From Diplosphaera chodatii (taxonomy: Eukaryota; Chlorophyta; Trebouxiophyceae; Prasiolales; Stichococcaceae), in contig JAALGY010000041.1 of assembly GCA_032358165.1 (NCBI GenBank), positions 558,001 to 622,000 of the forward strand: a stretch of 64,000 bases of DNA. The letters are read 5' to 3'. The translations under genes and the position numbers were made by a program. The notes under the pieces are model-generated. The model saw only the letters and a list, made by a program, of their open reading frames with translations. It did not search any database and had not been told where the DNA came from. Of this stretch, positions 34,701 through 46,990 are shown piece after piece. The first letter of the stretch is position 1. Each line of letters opens with the position of its first letter.

Positions 34701-37700
34701 CCTTCTTCACAGCACCAGCACCAGCAGCAGCAGCTGCATGCAGCAGATCAGCTGCCAGCGCTGCTGGCACAGCAGCTGCCAGAACAGCAGCCTGATGATA
34801 GAGCTTGCAACCAGGGGCGGCTCATGATGGCGCCTTTACAGAGCTGCAAACATGTTGCACAAAATGGAAGCAGGTGGGTTCTGGCATCACGAGCCACCAA
34901 AGTGAGATGAGACCGCAATGTGGTGGGAGGAAGCTTCACCAGACAGCCGCTGTCTTTAAACATGGGATCGTTGACATCATGGATGCAGAAATGTGATGCT
35001 AGCCTTTGCAGTCTGCATGGCAGGTCATCCGTGCAGGCAGCAGCGCACGGCAGCAGGCCAGAGACACAAGCGTCTCGGAATATCAAGTCACAGGATGCTG
35101 CAGCACAGTGCGATGATCGAGCTAGAGCTGGCATCAGCGATGCAGCCGAGCAAGACTGGCAGCAATCATTGGCAGCCCTGCAGCCTGCGCCACAGCAGCG
35201 GCATCCTGCAGCAGCAAGGAAACAGCAGCAGACTGCGGAGCCAGCCACCCAAAGACAGCCCCCCAGCGACCCGCAGCAATACCATGTAGTGATCCGAACC
35301 GCAGCTCTGCGTACTCTTCGCAGTGCTGGCAGCCATCCAGTCGCTGAGCTGCAGATGGCAATGCATGGCACATGCGGCTGCGGTGGGCAACACACCCTGG
35401 AACTGCAGGACGCTGGCTGGGCTGGGTGAGCACCGCACTGTTGCAGGAATGTTGCATGCCACATGATACTTTCTCACAAACTGAGCTGCACATAACATTT
35501 CACGTGAACGAGGACACGTGCCTTGTGGCAGCAGTTTGCAGACGCCACCAGTCATGTGTCTCAGTGCGCGACCGCAGTGCAATCGGAGACTGCACATGTG
35601 CTGCGGTGTGCAGGAGCATCGCCCACCACTTCACAGTGGAGGATCCGCCACTGGGAGAGCTGGCGGCTGTCACCATCGGCATGAAACTGCCTAGCAACCA
35701 CCGCAGTGCAGGCAGCCGGGGCCATAGAGTTCGTGGGCACACTGACAGCTGCGGCAAGACAGCATCCGTGCAGCTCGCCGGTGTCGCTGTAACAGCGCCG
35801 GATGGCAGGCGCTGGCACTTTGCAGCTGGACAGCAGCTGGACGCTGGCTGTTGGGAGGTCGTGCTGCCTGCCAGCAGGTGGTTGCATGTAGAGGTCAACT
35901 CAGTTGCCTGCTCTTGAGGATGACACTGAAAATGCACAGTAGTGCATGCATGGGCGAGTGCACGGATGCTGCACTGGACACAGGAAGGGACAGGTTTGTG
36001 TATCATCGAAGCCTACATTGCCCTCTGATGCAGGGCCCCGCAGGATGAAAATGCGGATGCGCAGTGGGCGGTGGCAGGTGATAACTCACTTGACAGTTTG
36101 GACGATGCTGAAGTGGCAGCTGATGTTGACACCAGCTGGCAGCCGGCATGGATTGCAGCATTAAGGCAGCATGGGCATGACCATGCTCAGCCGCACTCAC
36201 GCAGTAGTCAGCAGCAGCAAAGTAGCGGCGTGCTGCATGCAGACCAGCAGAAGCGTGGCTTAGGTGCATGCACCCCAGCGAAAGATCCACAGGCACAGCG
36301 GCCACCCACCGCCAATGCGCAGTGCCAGACGCCGTGCCATGCGCATGTGCAGACTGATGCAAGCGCACCGCCAGATGCACAGCTGTCAGCCGGATGCACT
36401 CCTCTGGAGGGTCAGGCCTATCCGGCTCGGGAATCCGAAATCGATGGATTGCAGCAAGCGCCTGCAACAGAGGGTGGCACCCGAAATGTCGCAGCTCTGC
36501 AGCAGACATCTAGGCGGGGGATGGCGTGCTACAGGGTGACCGTCTGGACTGCCGACATGCCGAACTGCTATACTCAGGGCCGGCCTCGCATCATCATCTA
36601 CGGCACAGATGGCAGCAGGTATGGATGTCAACGATGATGTCCCTGAGCCGTAGTCACCACAACCAGACAGTCCTGCACTTATTTGCTGAAGTTTGTGACG
36701 CAGCATTGGCATGTATCTTGCGTCGGACTGTCATATAGTCGTGGTTGTGTTATGTGCAGCACTGGTCCGCAGCAGCTGGACAATGGTCGCTCGGCATTTG
36801 AGCGTGGAGGCGTGGATGTGTGCGAATTGACAGCGCCAGATGTTGGGAGGATCGGAGGCGTGGCGCTGGCCAACAAAGATCACTTCGCAGGTAGGGTATG
36901 CAATGCCATGGGCACGGCAACAGTGAAATGACAAGCAGTGTTTCCAGTCAAGCGCTGTGTGCTATCTGCAAATGCACGAGCTGGAGTTAATCAACATCGA
37001 TGGGGATGTACGCATACCGCCTTGTTTTGGGATGCAGGTGATTCTGCCGCCCGGTGGTGCATCAAGAAGCTCGAGGTTCGCCATGGCAATACCGGCTTGG
37101 CAGCAATATTCGTGCAGCGTGACTGGGTGGTCGGGTGAACATGCATCCTTGCCGTGTTTGGCGGATCTTGCCGTGTGTCGCAATGAGGCTGCTGCAGTGC
37201 AGGATACCTGCGTTGCTGGGGTGCTCCTGTCATAACATTTCTACGGCCACCATCCACAGGACAGATTTTGATGCCCCTATTCAGAACGTGCAGCCGCCGA
37301 AGGCTACCAGTGCATCCACAGATGGAGCTGGTCACATACCAACCCCTAAGCTGCTTGAAGCCGCTGCTCAGGTTGCGTAGAACAAGATGTCACTTCGTGT
37401 GCCCTGCTGCTGGTTCACCTACCTTTTCAGCACCGAGTCTTCGTGCAATCGCTCAGAGTATGTGCGCAGCCTCGAGTATGGGCTATGCAGGCAGCTGTAG
37501 CATGCCAACAGAGAGAACCTGGGAAGCACAAGCTGCTGCAGGCTGACCACTGACCTTGTTTCTTCAGGGGATACCAAAACAGGTAGCGCACCTCAGCAGC
37601 ACTTTGGAGTCCGCCCGCCACATGATGTGCACACCGCAGTCGGCAGATGCCCCACTGCTGGACCTGCGGCACCCAGGTGCCTCACCCTGGAGTTATCTTG

Positions 37701-38865
37701 CTCCCCCACTAGTGATATTTCGCTCTGCATGGTGGGTTCCGTGCATGGACCAGAGCATGCACGTGACTGATGCAGCATGTGAAACATTGGCTGGTGCAGG
37801 TGCATCCGTGCCAAGTAGTTTAGAGCAGCAGCTTGCTGGAGATGACAGCGATGCCAGTAGCACTGGCGACACCGACGAGCCGTCTGAAGACGGTGGTGCA
37901 GCTGAGCAGCCGCAGGCCCAGTCTGATGGCGCCGGCAGCTGTGCTGCAGCTGGCCCAGCCAGCTGTGGCTGTGACTACCACCTGGCTTTCTACACCAGCA
38001 GACGCCTGGGTGCTGGCACATCAGCACGGGTTGGGCTCCTGACGCGTCAAATATTTACTGACCTGCCATCCCCGATTGTCGTGCATGCTCCCTTGCGAAG
38101 GGGCTTGCTGCAATCACATGCCGTCCAGCAATCTGCTTGTGACACTCCAATGGAACCTGTGCAGGTGTTCATCGAGCTGATTGGGCCACATGGCACAAGT
38201 GGGCCGCTGCAGCTTCCCAAAGTGCGAGGAAGCTTCCGCGCCGGCCGTGCTGCAGGTCAGTACATGAGCAGGCGCCATCACGTAAGGTGCAAGATCTGCA
38301 CCTGAGGATGTGTCCGGGTACACTAACCCACAGCTCTGACATAGTCCAAACATTGCTGAATGCCTGCTGCGGAGTGCACATACATGTTGTGGTGTAGCCT
38401 GTCTGCTGCGTTGATGGTGGTTCTGCTCCTTAGCACTGTGTACAGCAAGTTTTCTCCTAGTCTGTTTGTACACTGCGCAGGCTTCACGCTGACCGGCGTC
38501 CCGGATGTGGGTCCGGTCCGCGAGCTCCGAGTTGGCACCGATGGCACCGGGCTGCTGCCCGCATGGCATCTGCAGTGAGCCGTCTGGCTCGCTGACTACC
38601 TGTTGCACTGTTGGGATGCTCTGCAACGCATGCGAATGCAGGCTGAGGTTGACATGGGCCTTGAACCCTGGCTAACCCCTGACCGCTGACATTGTGCATG
38701 TGGTTGGAAATCAAGTCGCTGTTGTGACAACGGGCCAGTTGCACATGCAGGACGGTGGAGCTGCAGGACCTAAAACATCGTCACCAGCCAGCAACGGTGT
38801 TCCCGTGTGATAAGTGGATCTCGGCGTCCAATGGCCATGAGCGCATCTTGTGGGCACGTGAATGA
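31757..38865 (+). CDS. Large low-complexity protein with a PH domain and three PLAT/LH2 domains
   Basis: Exon 1 (31757-31898) and exon 2 (32327-33574) encode a Gln/Ser/Ala-rich region with a polyGln run. Exon 3 (33752-33837) starts a PH domain (HSGWLLKARRRGTQRRWRRTW). It continues near 34430-34510 (GVFSVQCGGRTLFLRAPSTA) and 34621 (EWIQQITTAW). PLAT 1 spans about 35280-35890: YHVVIRTAAL, AELQMAMHGTCG, FTVEDPPLGELAAVTIGM, SVQLAGVAVTAPDGRRWHF. PLAT 2 spans 36520-37040: CYRVTVWTADM, PRIIIYGTDGS, DNGRSAFERGGVDV, LELINIDGDVRIPPC. PLAT 3 spans 37970-38865: CDYHLAFYTSR, VFIELIGPHGTSGPLQL, FTLTGVPDVGPVRELRVG, TVELQDLKHRHQPATVFPCD; it ends WARE and stop. Both domains can bind lipids or membranes, so a membrane-edge scaffold is likely. 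The PH exon 4 frame (from 33871) is uncertain. The start could lie further upstream. Confidence 0.72.
33246..33390 (+). repeat. CAG-rich polyglutamine tracts
   Basis: Two CAG/CAA runs (about 33259-33281 and 33367-33391) encode uninterrupted Gln stretches in the low-complexity region of the PH-PLAT protein. Confidence 0.8.
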
Positions 38866-39152
38866 GATGAGGGCGGTGCTGGAAAGGGAACGACGGTCCA
38901 TGCATGTCCTGAGGTGTCGACCACATGTCATCAGGCCCATATGACTTTCACTGCAGTCCAGACGTTGCTGACTGGGATTGCAGCACGCCGTTGTAGCAAT
39001 TGCTGCGGTGCAAGTGCTGAGAAGCTAGCTCTAGCTGAAGCGCCACTACCTGGAGCGCTACAAACTGTCATGCCGGATGGTTGCAGACGCAAGGCAAGCC
39101 TGATATCCTGGTCAACAATTGCACCTGTACACATGAGTCTGGGCAAGCTGCA

Positions 39153-42100
39153 CTAGTTCTGCCCAGCCTTCTCGAGAGCCTCCAGTGCATGCGCCGCCGA
39201 GAGCGAGGTGCACCGCAGCACTGCGGCCTGTAGGAATATGTCAGAAGTGCAGTCAGCATGTGGGCAACCAGTGATGGAAATCGCGCCGCCACACATCGCT
39301 CTGAACCAGCTTGAGAGGCGAGAAACCACGGCGTTAGACACATGCGACACCCCATCATGGTGCGCTGCTGGTGTGCTCATGCACCTGCAGCAGGGTGGCC
39401 AGCTCCGGCGCCTGTGCGGCCATGCGCTCGAACTCGGGGCGCGGCAGCACCAGCAGCTCGGTCGGCGAGTCGGCCCGCGCAAGGAAGGAGCGCGGCCGCT
39501 GCAGGAAGAAGTCCAGCTCGCCCACAATGGAGCTGCGGGCATGCATCGACACCTTGGCTGTGCGCCGCCATTGCACGACTTTCCCTGGTCTTCTTGACAG
39601 CAGACATCAGGCCCGTAGCGATTGCAGCAGCTCAACAAGTTACATGTGTGCACGCTTTGATGGGGGACTGGGAAGCGTGATGCCTACCTGGCTGTGTACT
39701 GGAACAGCCTGCAGCAGAACAACGAGGCTCAGCACTACGTCCACCTCAGAGAGCACGATGTGACCACACTGACACCTCTGGTGGCGTCCACATGCGGATC
39801 AACTAGGTACATATTTGACAATTGATCCACCTGGGTTGCCGACTCAGGCTGTCGGCATCCTTTTCTGCCGCCGCTGCCAGGCGCTGCCCCACGACCGAGG
39901 TCACCGAGTAGTCAATCTGGCACAGCACGCTGCCCGACTGGATGACATACACCGCATCCGGCGGGTCCCCCAGTCGGAACAAAACCTGCAGGGCAGCAGC
40001 AACAGTCGAATGCATGGACCCAGCCAGACCCGGCACGACGGGCTGGCAGATGAAGTGCCATGACTTGGACGCAAGCCCCTGCAGCCAGCATGCAACGGGC
40101 GACCAGCTGAAACACGTCATTCGGTGCACACCAAATGGATGGTAAACTTGACGGCGTCCCCTGCCATCAAGACCCCCAACATTGTGGCGGCACTAAAGGA
40201 AGGTAATACTCATGCTTCAAAACAGCACCTCTTCAGGCGCCAGACAGCGGGAATGCATGAAGGCAGCCATCTTGCCAGCCGCCTGCTTGTACTGCCGCCC
40301 AGCACCAGGCAGCAGCGGCCGTGGGTACTCCAGATGCAGCTCCAGCACCTGCGGCATCGCTGGCAAGGCTGGATATGCTGGTGCGCCGTGAAGCTCGCTG
40401 CAAACCCTCACGAATGGTCCAACCAGCACAGTTTGGCATCCCGATGCACCGAGAACCTGGTCAGTGTTCAGTGTTTCATGTGCGGGGCTGGAGGCGCACC
40501 TCAGCAAGGCCGACATGGGAGGCGGGCGGGCGGCACAGGCCGTAGTGCACCGCGCAGTCCAGCAGCACCTCCTCGCAGTAATGCAGCCCCTGCGTGGTGT
40601 GGTACAGCAGCACCGTCGCACTGGCGGCGCCTGCTGGCCGGACCTGACATGCCGGTGTAGCGCGGTGGTGGCAAGCTCGCGGTCGGCTGCTTGCCACAGG
40701 GCGCAGTGCGTGCTGGACGTGACATGCACGGCATGCATGCCACTGGACAGGTCCTATATCGTCAGGGGAGCCTGGCACCTCGTCCATGCTGGTGAAGGCG
40801 CGGCACATGCCGGGCTGGGGCGCCGCGCCCGGCGCTGGGATGACGCCATTGGCCAGCAGCAGCTGCTGTACCTCTGGCCTGCACAAGATGGTCCCCTTGT
40901 GTGAGGCACAGTGGGACGGCAGTCCGGAGCTGCCGTCACACAACAATTGCGAGATGATTTGGTCAGATGGCCCACTACTCAGACCAGTTGCACATGCTGA
41001 TGATTGCGCCAATGGTTTCTGCATCGATCAGGTGCAGCACCAGCGCTGTAGATTCAGCTGCTGCTGTCGAACACCCACCGCGCAAGTGGCAAGTGGGCGA
41101 TGACCAGCTCGATGCCTAGCTGCTGCAGCCGCCGGCGCAGAGTGGAGAACGTCCGCCCCGCCGTGCCGTCCATGCCCGTCACCCGCCTGCAAACAAGTGT
41201 CCCCAAAACATGCTTGCGTCACAGTGCTGCTCGATGTTCGTACAGCAGCAACGGGTCATTTATTACAGTCCTGATGGACTTGGCCACAATCAGGTCAAAC
41301 AGAAAGCAGCATAGCACCCACCAGACATGGGAGCATTCACACTCACAGGAGTCACCTGAAGTCCAGGAGGCAAAACCGTGGAGCCAGGTACACAGCAGCA
41401 GTGGCGCGGTGCCGGATGCTGCCTTCGAGCTCCCCAGAGCCGTTGACCAGGCCATGTGACATCCTGCCCTTGGTGCCTTGATCTGCTGCACCCCTGGAGT
41501 CAGCAGCCGCCGCATCTGCAGCAGCCGTCCGCTCGCGAGAGTCCTCCTCTGACGCCAACAGGCTCTGCCGGACGATCTGCAGGAGCGGGGTATGCTGGGT
41601 TGCCAATAACATTCCGCATGGGATTTACATATGTACAAGCCAGTGATGAATTCATGGCAGAAAACACCAATGCCACCCTGCGAGGGGCTACAATGGGAGT
41701 ATGCACCTCGCAAACTTTGTCGGAGATCTTCACACTGCAGTTTGCCATAGAGTTTCTTGAGGCTGCTTGCAAGCATGGCACGACATGGCTTTGCATCTGT
41801 GCATCTGCACACATGACGCGAGTAAAGCACTACAGCACTGATCAGCAGCACCTGCTGCCGAAGAAGATGTACCCCGACAGGCTGACTGCAACTACCCTGC
41901 CGGCAAACACCTGCCCATATAGGGAGGTAAGGTGAGCACGCTGCAGGGCTGTAGTGCATGGCATGTTGGGGGTATCTGGTGGAGGTGCTAGACACAAGGC
42001 GGTCCAGCATTCACATTGTCACCTCGAGCAAGGTGCGCTGCTGAAAGGTGCGGACCACGCCACTGCGGCTGGGCACTACGCTGAAGGCCATGACATGCAC

Positions 42101-45100
42101 CCTGCAGCAGTGTGAAACCGCCGACTGAACGGCTTGAACATGACTGTGCATGTTGACAAATCTCTCAACAGGTTAGCACACAGGGCGTATCCTGCATACC
42201 TGGCGTACTGGAAGCTGAAGAACAGCGCGGACAGCAGCAGCCCAGCAGCAATGCCCAGCTCAAGGTTTGTCGCCTGGAATGGGCAAGTGCTCATCAATTG
42301 TAGCTCACGCAATACGTTGGCTTGCACGCAGCACAGGAACTGGGGCGCACCATGATGGCGGCAAACGTCAGCCACAAGGTGAGGTACTCGAATCGTGTCA
42401 TCCGCTGGAAGGATGATACCAGCCAGTCCTGCATGCGGGGTGCAAAGCGTGCTTGTCATTGCGCTGCATGGACTTCAGACTTTATCGGTGCGCAGGGGTT
42501 GAGCTCAAACTCGGTAGAGGGTGCTCTTTCACCTTCAGGATCTCGTAGCCGATCCATAGCATCAGGCCGCCAAAGAAGAACAGTGGCAGGTATGCGATGA
42601 CGCTGAATGGCGCCATGAAGATGGCCAGCTCGCAGGCTACCACCACGAGCCCATTCATACGACTGGACACTCGCGCCCTCATGCTGCAGGTTCAGGTAGG
42701 GTTGTGGTGCGTCAGGAATGACTGGACCCTGGTATGCATGCCACCAACCTGTGCAACACTGCTGCATGATACATGCGGAGAGCCCACCTGAAAACCGTCT
42801 GCGAGAAGATGTAGCTCCCTTCCGCCATGCATGTGCACTCCAGTCTCAGCATCCATGGAACATACTGCTGAGGTGTCGCTGCCTGCACTCTGTGCAGATG
42901 GTAGCATGCATCAGGATATGCGTGGGGACTTGATCCCAGCTCACCTGTCATGCCTGCACCTACAGCGCCTGCCAACACGTTTGACAACCCTGCAGAGCGC
43001 AGTGCGTAGCACCATGGCATTGACTCACGAGCTTCGTTGTCAACAGACAGGATCGTGAACATTGCCCGGAGTGATATAGCATACAAAACAGCCTACCGAC
43101 TGTGACTAGCTCCTTGTTGTAGTCTAGCTCCTCAGGGTTATCTTGCTGGATGGCTGCCACATCCAGGCTGCTGCCTGTAGGCGGGACGGACATACACATT
43201 AGGCAGCTGGCAAAAGTGAACTGGAATTGGATCTGCATCTGCCAGCCATCACTGTGGATAAAGAGCTTTTATGCCAGTTGGTGGCCCACCGAAGGCTACC
43301 ACAAAGGCGAGGGCCAGCACGGTGGGCAGCTGTCGGGGCAGCGCGGACCACAGGATGCCCTTTGGGTCGCCCAGATTGAAGAGCTGCCAAACTTCCCAGA
43401 AGTGCTTGGGAGCTGACGCGCCCTGCAGAGCAGTACATCGTGATGCTTCATGCCAATCAGGACTTCATCAACATATGGAGCAGCATGCACAGCACCTTGC
43501 AGACACACAGCTGCAAACACCTATGGCTGTGACACTGACAAACGCTGGATTCAACATGAAGCAGAACAGGAAGCTGCAGTTGGAATTCGGACCTGGTCCT
43601 GCACCCAGCCCGCTGCACGTGCTGCGGCAAGGTTTGAGTGCGCTGGGCCATACAGGATGGCGAAGAAGACCGCTGGCATTGCCAGCAGGACAGCTGGGAG
43701 CGCCCAGGGAGACCGCACCCTATGTGTCACCTGCACAATGCAGCACATGGTCACAGTATGCAACAAGACCCAGGAAATCATTGTTAAATGCATTCTGTCA
43801 GGTTCATCTGTCCACAGGCTCGACAAGGTCTGGTGGTGTGGTGAGCACTGTCAAGGCTCACCAGCCAGAGCAGGCAGGCGCCACCTACGGCAGGCATCAG
43901 CTTTAGACACACATCCACTGATGCGAGCTGCGCCCAGCTGGTCGGCGACCCAAAGCTTTTGCCTGCAGCATGCACACACCCAAGTCCGATGTGTCTCCTG
44001 GGCATACTGGCTGTGCAGCGGCATTATGTGGCTGCCGTCTAGAGGCACCTGTTGCCAGGGATGCCCCTGAGGCCGCCACAAAGTATCCCACATATCCCAA
44101 ATCTGCGACATGAGCACATACTTCAGTAAAGCCCTGTCCAGCAGCTTCGACTGCAAGACAGACTGCCCAAGATGCCACACAGACTGGACACTCCACTCAC
44201 AGCCGCCGATCACGGAGAGCGGGATGTACTGCACTGTAGACGCAAGCTTGAGCTTCCCTGCACAGCAGCTCCCCAATGCTGAGCGGCTTGAGGTCATGTT
44301 GTGAAATGTTTACGAGGTTTGTAGACAGGGTTACAGCAGGGCAGTGCGCTAGAGCAGGCACGGATGATGATGACTTACCCACTAGCACAATCAGCAGTCC
44401 TACAAGAAATGTGCTGCCAGCAAGCGTGACCAGCACCGTCCCAAGTGTCTGCTGGTCGGTCATGCCTGCTGCCTTTGCCTGCTTCACCACACTGCATGCA
44501 AATACCGGTGCCAGTTCCGAGCGGAGTCGGTGCTCTGTGGGCGTGCGCTTGCTCAAACCCACAACATAGAGCGCTTGCTCCCAAGCCATGGGTGGCATGA
44601 TCGCCAGTCAGACCGAGTGCAGCATACCTGCTGGCAATCGCAGACAGGAAAATCAGGCCAACGTCCTGCACTTGGCCGACTGCAAACTTGATGGAGGAAA
44701 GCATTGTGAACACTGCCTGGTGGATTGCGGCACACAGCAGCACCAGGCGGACCAGGCTGCCTGAGTACGGCCTGAAGAATGTGTCCTGCAACAGGAGGGG
44801 CGTCTGCTGAATCTCGTGAAGATAGACACATGATCGATAGTTCTGAGGTGCATATACCATGCAGGAGTCATGCAGCCCAGAATGATGCTCAGATAACACA
44901 ATCTGATGGTGGACAAATCGTGTCTGGTTGCGGGTTTTTGACTCACGGCGAAAATGATGACGGCGAAGGAGCACATGACCGGCAGCGACACGATCGCATT
45001 GATGAACCCGGTGACAGCATCAATGCCCAGCCGCTGCCCATGGTTCATCTTCTGGTAAGCATCAGCATCCTGCTCGGGTGCATCATCCGTCGCGGCGTCC

Positions 45101-46442
45101 AGCCGGCGTGTGAAGGCAGGATGCTCTGCAATGCACAGACCATGGCTGATGTCGATGATGGCAACATTGTAACTGCCCCTTGACAGCGCAACTTCACCCT
45201 TTACAATTAATTACCAATGCAGGCATGTGCTTGCAAGCACAAGGTGCATGCAATATGCAATCACAAGCCTTGTCAGCAAACACATGTCATTCACCATTAG
45301 AGTACATGCGGTGCTCAAAGTCACGGGGCAGTGCCGCCTCCACATCCGCCTCAGACCCAGACGATGCGCCCTCCTGCCCACCAGCATCTTCCTGGCTCGG
45401 CTATGACACAGCAGGCGTCAGTACTCGTGCTCACGATCGACGTTGAACCAGGCACTGGCTGTGTGAAGGTAACCAGTACAAAAGACTGGAGGCTTGCACA
45501 GGAGATCACATACCTCTACGTCCTGGCTGCCGCTGCGGAGAGACCCCGAGTGGATTGCAGATATCGAACCTCGCACGGTCTCTGTGATGCTATGTAGCGC
45601 GGTGCTGAGCGACGATGCCTTGCCATCTGCAGGTGACGGTCCAACTAGACAACATCCATGTCCATGGTGTGGTCGCAACAAAGGCTGCGCTAGGCATGTA
45701 CAGCTACCATGAGCCACGCGCACCTACGCCCACTGTTCCGTCCCCGTTGTGCCCACTGTCAGGGTCGCCATGCGTGTCACCATAGCGCGGTGGCACTGGG
45801 GGCGGCAGTGCAGAGGCGCCTGATGGCGCCTTAGGCAGCAGTGCCCGGTTACTGCTGGGGCCACTGAATGATGCTGCCTTCTGGCACGCGGCGCCTGCAG
45901 GCGCGCATCTGATGGCTGCGAGTGGTGCACCAGCATAGAGAGCATGTTGCAATCAGCCCACTATGTTGCATTCCACGCAACTTCAATGCCTTGGTAGCTG
46001 GAGTGTTCACCTTATCCTGCTCACCTTGGCTGCTGTGGCTCGGGCCTGCTGAGGCTGTATTCCCAGCATCGAAGCTGTAGCGGCCCATCAATGGCTCATG
46101 CAGGAAGCTGTCGGCTGGCATCGAACGCGCGGACTGGTGCACGCCATCGTCCCGGCCCAGACTGATGGAGCGTCGCCACGCTGAGCGCCCTGCAGCTGGC
46201 CGTGCTTGGGACTGCATGAGCAGCAACAAGAGCGTATAGTAAGCAGGCTGACAAAACCGTCAGGCCTGTAGCATGTGCACATGTGCATGCTTCAGCTGGG
46301 TATGCATTCATTCCGGGTGCCGGCGTCAGCACCGCACCTGCTCGACATGGTCCCATTGAAATGGCGAACGTGTTGCGTGTGCCGAGCCAAAGAGCGCCAG
46401 TGGTGACGGTGGAGGCGAGGCAGCGCTGGCCTCACGCTCCAT
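39153..46442 (-). CDS. SulP/SLC26-family transporter with STAS and cyclic-nucleotide-binding domains (Vsb1/YGR125W-like)
   Basis: About 22 exons. ATG at 46442 (exon 46442-46338) opens an N-terminal cytosolic part of about 180 residues rich in Ser, Pro and Gly. Transmembrane exons follow: MNHGQRLGIDAVTGFINAIV (from 45048), YSGSLVRLVLLCAAIHQAVF and FAVGQVQDVGLIFLSAIAS (44790-44635), TLGTVLVTLAGSTFLVGLL (44440), ILWSALPRQLPTVLALAFV (43390), then GLSNVLAGAVGAGMTGEL (42990), GSYIFSQTVFR (42800) and the FFFGGLMLWIGYEILKV helix (42560). A STAS domain lies at about 41380-41100 (CLLDFRRVTGMDGTAGRTFS, LGIELVIAHLPLA), and a cNMP-binding fold at 40300-39385 (EEVLFRLGDPPDAVYVIQSG, SSIVGELDFFLQRPRSFLA). 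The last exon, 39227-39153, is exact. SulP proteins move sulfate, bicarbonate or other anions. The closest architecture I know is the fungal vacuolar Vsb1 type, implicated in basic amino-acid storage, so the substrate is open. Exons at 45.7-46.2 kb are tentative. Confidence 0.85.
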
Positions 46443-46990
46443 GGCAGGTGTGTGCCTCAGCTGCTGTCCGCACAAGCCCGATGATGCGGCATGCACAGCG
46501 GCAGATTGTTACCGATATTTCCTGCGTGCTTCGGATACGACGCCGGATACGACGCCGGGCGATGAACGCACCAACTTCAGGATGGTAGCACTCTCACCAT
46601 GTTACTGGCAACACGCGGACACATGCCATCTGGCGTGTGCATGCATGCACTGTTCTGGGATAGGATGAGCTCCTTTGGGGGCACGCCATATCCTGTCAAC
46701 CCCACAGGTGAAACTTTCGCCTCATCAGTCCCGCAACATTGGTATTGGCAATGCACACCAGCGGCAGAAGGCAGGTGTTGCCCTCACAAGGCCTGTTGCT
46801 GCCGGTACACTTGCAGTACACCAGTAATCAGTCAGCCAACAGACTTCAGCGCTTGAATTTTGGCTCATTCGTTCTGTCTCTTTTATCCTGTCTTGGAAGT
46901 GCATCATTCCGTCTGCAATCCAATATTGCAGGCCTGGCACCGTGGCCAGACAACAATTGAATTGCTATTTGAACGATCTGGTCCAGGGCC
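46443..46990. promoter_or_regulatory. Divergent spacer between the SulP transporter and the coiled-coil gene
   Basis: About 550 bases between divergent ATGs. It contains a small tandem of GGATACGACGCC (46537-46560). No gene is evident. Confidence 0.4.
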
